This document shows positions 5,991-9,220 of a stretch of DNA of 9,220 nt, one piece after another (position 1 is the stretch's first letter; each line of letters starts with the position of its first letter). A program made the position numbers and the translations under genes. The stretch covers positions 1 through 9,220 of the forward strand of contig DMYM01000428.1 of assembly GCA_003483645.1 (NCBI GenBank), read 5' to 3'. The notes beneath the pieces were generated by a model. It worked only from the letters and a program-made list of their open reading frames with translations. It searched no databases and was not told the DNA's origin. The stretch is from Verrucomicrobiales bacterium (GTDB lineage: Bacteria; Verrucomicrobiota; Verrucomicrobiia; Verrucomicrobiales; Akkermansiaceae).

Positions 5991-6032
5991 CGCCTGATCC
6001 CGAAAGGAGCCAGGCGAAGACAGAGCCTTTCG
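5991..6032 (+). promoter_or_regulatory. Predicted H-type RNA pseudoknot between imuB and dnaE2
   Basis: Two perfect interleaved stems are present. CGCCTG (5991-5996) pairs with CAGGCG (6011-6016), and CGAAAGG (6001-6007) pairs with CCTTTCG (6026-6032). Loops are 4, 3 and 9 nt, compatible with an H-type pseudoknot. It begins 4 nt after the imuB stop and ends 15 nt before the dnaE2 TTG. The second stem takes up part of the only Shine-Dalgarno-like AAAGGAG nearby (6003-6009), so a role in controlling dnaE2 translation is possible. Pairing is seen; folding and function are inferred. Confidence 0.45.
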
Positions 6033-6047
6033 AACCTTTGACCGGAC

Positions 6048-9000
6048 TTGTTCACCGAACTCCACGCCCGCTCCTCCTTCTCCTTCCTCCGGGGCGCCAG
6101 TCAACCGGAGGATCTTGTCCACCGTGCAGCGGAACTTGGCTATCAGGCCATCGCTCTCCTCGACCATATGGGAGTCCAGGGATCCGCCCGGGCCCACTTC
6201 ACTGCTCAACAGCACGGCCTCCGCGCCCTCGTGGGAGCCACCGCTGAATTGCCGGATCCTCAATCTCAAATCGCACATCTTGAAATCCCCCTCCTCGTCA
6301 AGAACCGCACCGGCTACCAGAATCTCTGTCGCCTCCTCACGGATCTGCATTGTGCCGACAACGCAAGCAGTTCGACAACATCACCGTCGCAGGGCACAGA
6401 ATCCGGAGCCGAAATTCCCCTCCCTTCCGGATTCTGCCCTCAAACCAAAGGTCTGGTTGCCCTCCTGACCCCGGAATCTCTCCCTGATTCCACAAAAACC
6501 AACCTCCTCGAAACCGCTATCTGGCTTCGCGACACCTTCGGCCCAGAAAACCTCTACCTCACCCTCACCCGGCACCATGTCCGCGGCGAAGAACGACGCA
6601 ACCGCCTCCTGATCGATCTCGCCGGTCACCTCAAACTCCCCCTCCTCGCATCCAACGCCCCGCTTTTCGCCCGCCGCCGCGATCGCCTCCTCGCTGACGC
6701 CTTCACCTGTCTGCGCCACCACACCACCCTCGACCAGGCGGGCACCCTCCTGGAAGCCAACCCAGAGCGCCATCTCAAGTCCCCCTCGCAGGTCACCGCC
6801 CTCTTCCACGATCACCCCGAAGCTCTCCACAACACCCAGCGCCTCGCCGACCGCCTTGAGTTCACCCTTGAAAACCTGGGCTACAGGTTCCCCTCCTATC
6901 ATGAAAACGGAGATCCGCTCCCTCCCGAGAAAGAAGCCGAACTTCTTCGTGAACTCACCTTCCGCGGAGCCCGTCAGCGTTATGGCAAAATCGGATCCAG
7001 GATCCGTCGGCAACTTGAACATGAACTGGCACTCATCATTCGACTCGGTTTCTCAGGCTACTTCCTCATCGTCTGGGAACTGGTCCAGTTTGCCAGGTCC
7101 CAGGGCATTCTCTGCCAGGGACGTGGCTCGGCCGCCAACTCTGCAGTTTGCTACTGCCTTGAAATCACCGCCTGTGATCCCATCAGCAGCGATCTCCTCT
7201 TCGAACGCTTCCTCTCCGAAAACCGCAAGTCCTGGCCAGATATCGACATAGATTTCCCTTCCGGTGAACGACGCGAAGCCGTCATCCAGCATGTCTACCG
7301 GAAATACGCCCCCCGCGGCGCGGCCATGACCGCCAACGTCATCACCTACCGGCCGCGATCTGCATTTCGCGAGATGTCCAGAATCCTTGGCTTCCCCGAT
7401 TCCATCGCTGATCGCTTCTCCGGCCTCTCCTCCTCTCCCGGAATCCATCGTGAACACGATGGCAAACCACAACCTCCCAGGCTGGATATTGAAGATCTTG
7501 AATCAGATGCTTCCTTGGCCGGGATCTCAATGGACAGCTGCTATCCGGGGAACAAGGCAGGACATCTCGAGGAAACCTTCGCCCAATCCGGTGTCCCTCC
7601 CGGCCACCCCCGCTTCAAACCACTCCTCCACCTTTACCATGAGGTCCTCTCCTTCCCCCGTCATCTCGGTCAGCACTCGGGCGGAATGATCATCTGCGAT
7701 AACGGACTCGACTCCATTGTCCCACTACAACCGGCCGCCATGCCCAACCGTACCATCGCGCAATGGGACAAGGACGATTGTGCAGACCTCGGCATCGTGA
7801 AAGTCGACCTCCTCGGCCTGGGCATGCTCGCCGCCATGGAAGACAGCCTCCGCATCTGTCACCAACGCGGTAAGAACATCGACCTCACCCGCATCCCCCA
7901 TGACGATCCGGCTACCTACGACCTCCTCTGCCGCGCCGACACGGTGGGCACCTTCCAGGTCGAATCCCGCGCCCAGATGGCCACCCTGCCCATCATGCGA
8001 CCGAAGAACTTCTACGATCTCGTTATCGAGGTGGCCCTCATCCGTCCCGGACCAATCGTGGGCGACCTCGTGCACCCCTATCTCAACCGCCGCAACGGTC
8101 GCGAACCGGTCGACTACATCCATCCGGCCTTCCAACCCGTTCTGGGCCGCACCCTCGGTGTCCCTCTCTTCCAGGAACAGGTCCTCCGCATGGCCATGAT
8201 CATCGCGGGCTTTGATGGCTCCGAGGCTGATGAACTGCGCCGCGCCATGGCCTTCAAGCGCTCCGACCAACGCATGGAGAACATTTCCAGGAAACTGATC
8301 CTCCGCATGTCCGAGCGCAATATTGACATCACCGTCCAGGAAAAGGTGGTCAAGGCCATCGGCTCCTTTGCCCTCTACGGTTTCCCCGAAAGTCACTCCA
8401 TCTCCTTTGCCCTCATTGCCTATGCATCCTGCTGGCTTAAGACCCACCATCCCGCCGAGTTCTTTGCCGGTCTCATCAACAATCAACCCATGGGATTCTA
8501 CTCGGTAGCCACCCTCCTCCGTGACGCCCGCAGGCACCGCATTCGGGCCAAACCAGTCTCCGTTCTCCATTCTGCCTGCGAAACCCTCGTCCTCGACGAC
8601 CAGACACTCCGTCTCGGCCTCCAACGCCTCAAAAACCTCTCCACCGCCACCGCCGAACGGCTCGTGGACACCCGCTCCCATGCCCAGTTCTCCAGCCTTC
8701 CCGACTTCCTCCGCCGCGTGCATCCTAACCGAAAGGAGCGCCGCCTCCTCGCCGCCGCCGGAGCCCTCAATGATCTCCCCGAAGTGGAACACCGGCGGGA
8801 CGGTCTCTGGCAGGTGGAGATGGGTTTGCAGGATGATCTCTTCAATCGCTCCAGGTTACCGGCCGAAACCCACGCCGCAGAAGATCCATCTGCCTGCAGG
8901 ACTTCACAAGGCAACCGGCAATCCGCAATCCCTCTCACCCGCATGACTGCCTTGGAGAGGCTCTCCTCAGACTACGCTACCCAGGGCCACACAACGGGAC

Positions 9001-9220
9001 CTCACCCCATGTCCCTGCTCCGCAAGGCCTGGGAAGCGGAAAGCCGACGATCCTCAGAGAAAGTGTCACGCCATCTTCCCCCTTCGAGCTTCCGGGACGG
9101 GACTCTTCTCAGAGCATCCGATTTCCCCACCATCCCTCACGGTCGGCAGATCACATGTGCCGGCCTCGTCATCTGCCGGCAGCGACCCGGCACAGCCAAG
9201 GGACATTGCTTCATCTCCCT
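6048..9220 (+). CDS. dnaE2: DnaE2, error-prone DNA polymerase III alpha subunit (3' end outside window)
   Basis: An open frame of about 1,057 codons reaches the window edge. It starts with a PHP-like domain (FTELHARSSFSFLRGASQPE, then ALLDHMG at 36-42). The C-family palm follows with GRGSAANSAVCYCLEITACDP, the catalytic PDIDID (397-402; D400 and D402 likely metal ligands), ITYRPRSA and KVDLLGLGM (third Asp, D587). Later come ALYGFPESHSISFALIAYASCWLK, NNQPMGFYS and a C-terminal OB-fold beginning HGRQITCAGLVICRQRPGTAKG. Together these identify DnaE2, the translesion polymerase of the ImuA-ImuB-DnaE2 mutasome. The PHP H-x-H motif reads H6-A-R8, so PHP metal chemistry is probably lost. An in-frame TGA at 6039-6041 means the start must be later, and TTG at 6048 lies directly before the conserved N terminus. 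No ribosome site is near it. A Ser/Thr-rich insert occurs at about residues 104-130. Only a short C-terminal part is missing. Confidence 0.95.
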   Translation, partial: MFTELHARSSFSFLRGASQPEDLVHRAAELGYQAIALLDHMGVQGSARAHFTAQQHGLRALVGATAELPDPQSQIAHLEIPLLVKNRTGYQNLCRLLTDLHCADNASSSTTSPSQGTESGAEIPLPSGFCPQTKGLVALLTPESLPDSTKTNLLETAIWLRDTFGPENLYLTLTRHHVRGEERRNRLLIDLAGHLKLPLLASNAPLFARRRDRLLADAFTCLRHHTTLDQAGTLLEANPERHLKSPSQVTALFHDHPEALHNTQRLADRLEFTLENLGYRFPSYHENGDPLPPEKEAELLRELTFRGARQRYGKIGSRIRRQLEHELALIIRLGFSGYFLIVWELVQFARSQGILCQGRGSAANSAVCYCLEITACDPISSDLLFERFLSENRKSWPDIDIDFPSGERREAVIQHVYRKYAPRGAAMTANVITYRPRSAFREMSRILGFPDSIADRFSGLSSSPGIHREHDGKPQPPRLDIEDLESDASLAGISMDSCYPGNKAGHLEETFAQSGVPPGHPRFKPLLHLYHEVLSFPRHLGQHSGGMIICDNGLDSIVPLQPAAMPNRTIAQWDKDDCADLGIVKVDLLGLGMLAAMEDSLRICHQRGKNIDLTRIPHDDPATYDLLCRADTVGTFQVESRAQMATLPIMRPKNFYDLVIEVALIRPGPIVGDLVHPYLNRRNGREPVDYIHPAFQPVLGRTLGVPLFQEQVLRMAMIIAGFDGSEADELRRAMAFKRSDQRMENISRKLILRMSERNIDITVQEKVVKAIGSFALYGFPESHSISFALIAYASCWLKTHHPAEFFAGLINNQPMGFYSVATLLRDARRHRIRAKPVSVLHSACETLVLDDQTLRLGLQRLKNLSTATAERLVDTRSHAQFSSLPDFLRRVHPNRKERRLLAAAGALNDLPEVEHRRDGLWQVEMGLQDDLFNRSRLPAETHAAEDPSACRTSQGNRQSAIPLTRMTALERLSSDYATQGHTTGPHPMSLLRKAWEAESRRSSEKVSRHLPPSSFRDGTLLRASDFPTIPHGRQITCAGLVICRQRPGTAKGHCFIS
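6263..6287 (+). repeat. Imperfect direct repeat, 14-nt offset, inside dnaE2 PHP region
   Basis: ATCTCAAATC (6263-6272) recurs as ATCTTGAAATC (6277-6287), offset by exactly 14 nt, that is two heptamers. It encodes part of PDPQSQIAHLEIPLL, a strand leading into the conserved LLVKNRTGYQNLC block. The match is imperfect and could be chance on its own. Confidence 0.35.
8911..8931 (+). repeat. Three-unit heptamer tandem repeat inside dnaE2
   Basis: GCAACCG, GCAATCC and GCAATCC follow each other without gaps (8911-8917, 8918-8924, 8925-8931). The last two are identical and the first differs at two bases. It encodes the linker GNRQSAIP just before the conserved MTALERLSSDY segment. Similar GCAATC-type heptamers occur, as I recall, as short repeats in other bacterial genomes. 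Confidence 0.65.

Noticed and set aside
5983..5997. ATGA overlap at the imuB stop as a dnaE2 start
   Set aside because: The ATG at 5983 reads only four codons before TGA and is not in the dnaE2 frame.
6049..6060. LexA-like palindrome TGTTC-ACC-GAAC at the dnaE2 start
   Set aside because: The spacer is 3 nt instead of 4 and the outer base pair fails. It lies in conserved codons (FTEL), so coding constraint explains it.
7725..8792. 355-codon minus-strand open frame
   Set aside because: It lies antisense to the strongly conserved core of dnaE2. Its Gly/Glu/Val/Asp-rich text is what the complement of C-rich codons produces.
1..9220. tRNA, rRNA, CRISPR array, transposase or att sites
   Set aside because: Reading both strands showed no cloverleaf, no regularly spaced repeats and no transposase or integrase motifs.

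Overview
The window most likely comes from a GC-rich member of the Verrucomicrobiota. The main support is a perfect TGTTC-N4-GAACA palindrome (3639-3652) lying on the start of a translesion-synthesis cassette. This is the LexA operator reported for Verrucomicrobium spinosum and relatives, and it differs from the proteobacterial and Gram-positive SOS boxes. The DnaE2 variant (PDIDIDFPSG motif, ANVITYR) also fits, but taxonomy rests on memory and not on a search.

Layout. Positions 1-431 (+) hold the C-terminal end of an unrecognised protein followed by thiS, the sulfur carrier of thiamine thiazole synthesis. Positions 496-3439 (-) hold a four-gene run. In transcription order these are a zinc-ribbon protein with a C-terminal membrane anchor, a Maf-type nucleotide pyrophosphatase, a YegS/DAGK-type lipid kinase, and a hypothetical protein. 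A strong sigma-70-like promoter (TTGACA-17-TAGAAA) sits just upstream of the first gene. Positions 3440-3651 are a divergent intergenic region with promoters facing both ways, a LexA box at the right edge and a cluster of alternative hairpins. Positions 3652-9220 (+) hold imuA, imuB and dnaE2, the last cut by the window end near its C terminus.

How the genes work together. ImuA (RecA-like fold without the Walker A lysine), ImuB (Y-family-like, no visible catalytic acidic motifs, with a QLPIF beta-clamp motif) and DnaE2 (C-family polymerase with its catalytic aspartates) form the SOS mutasome. ImuB is thought to dock DnaE2 on the clamp for error-prone bypass. The operator position predicts tight SOS repression of the whole cassette.

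Unusual points. Short tandem repeats with a 7-nt period occur at four places inside the imuB and dnaE2 coding regions, apparently in linkers. A sequence able to form an H-type pseudoknot lies between the imuB stop and the TTG start of dnaE2. The + strand is C-rich and G-poor throughout, whichever strand is coding, which suggests replication-strand skew with the mutagenesis cassette on the lagging-strand side. Non-ATG starts are common. I saw no tRNA, rRNA, CRISPR array or insertion sequence.
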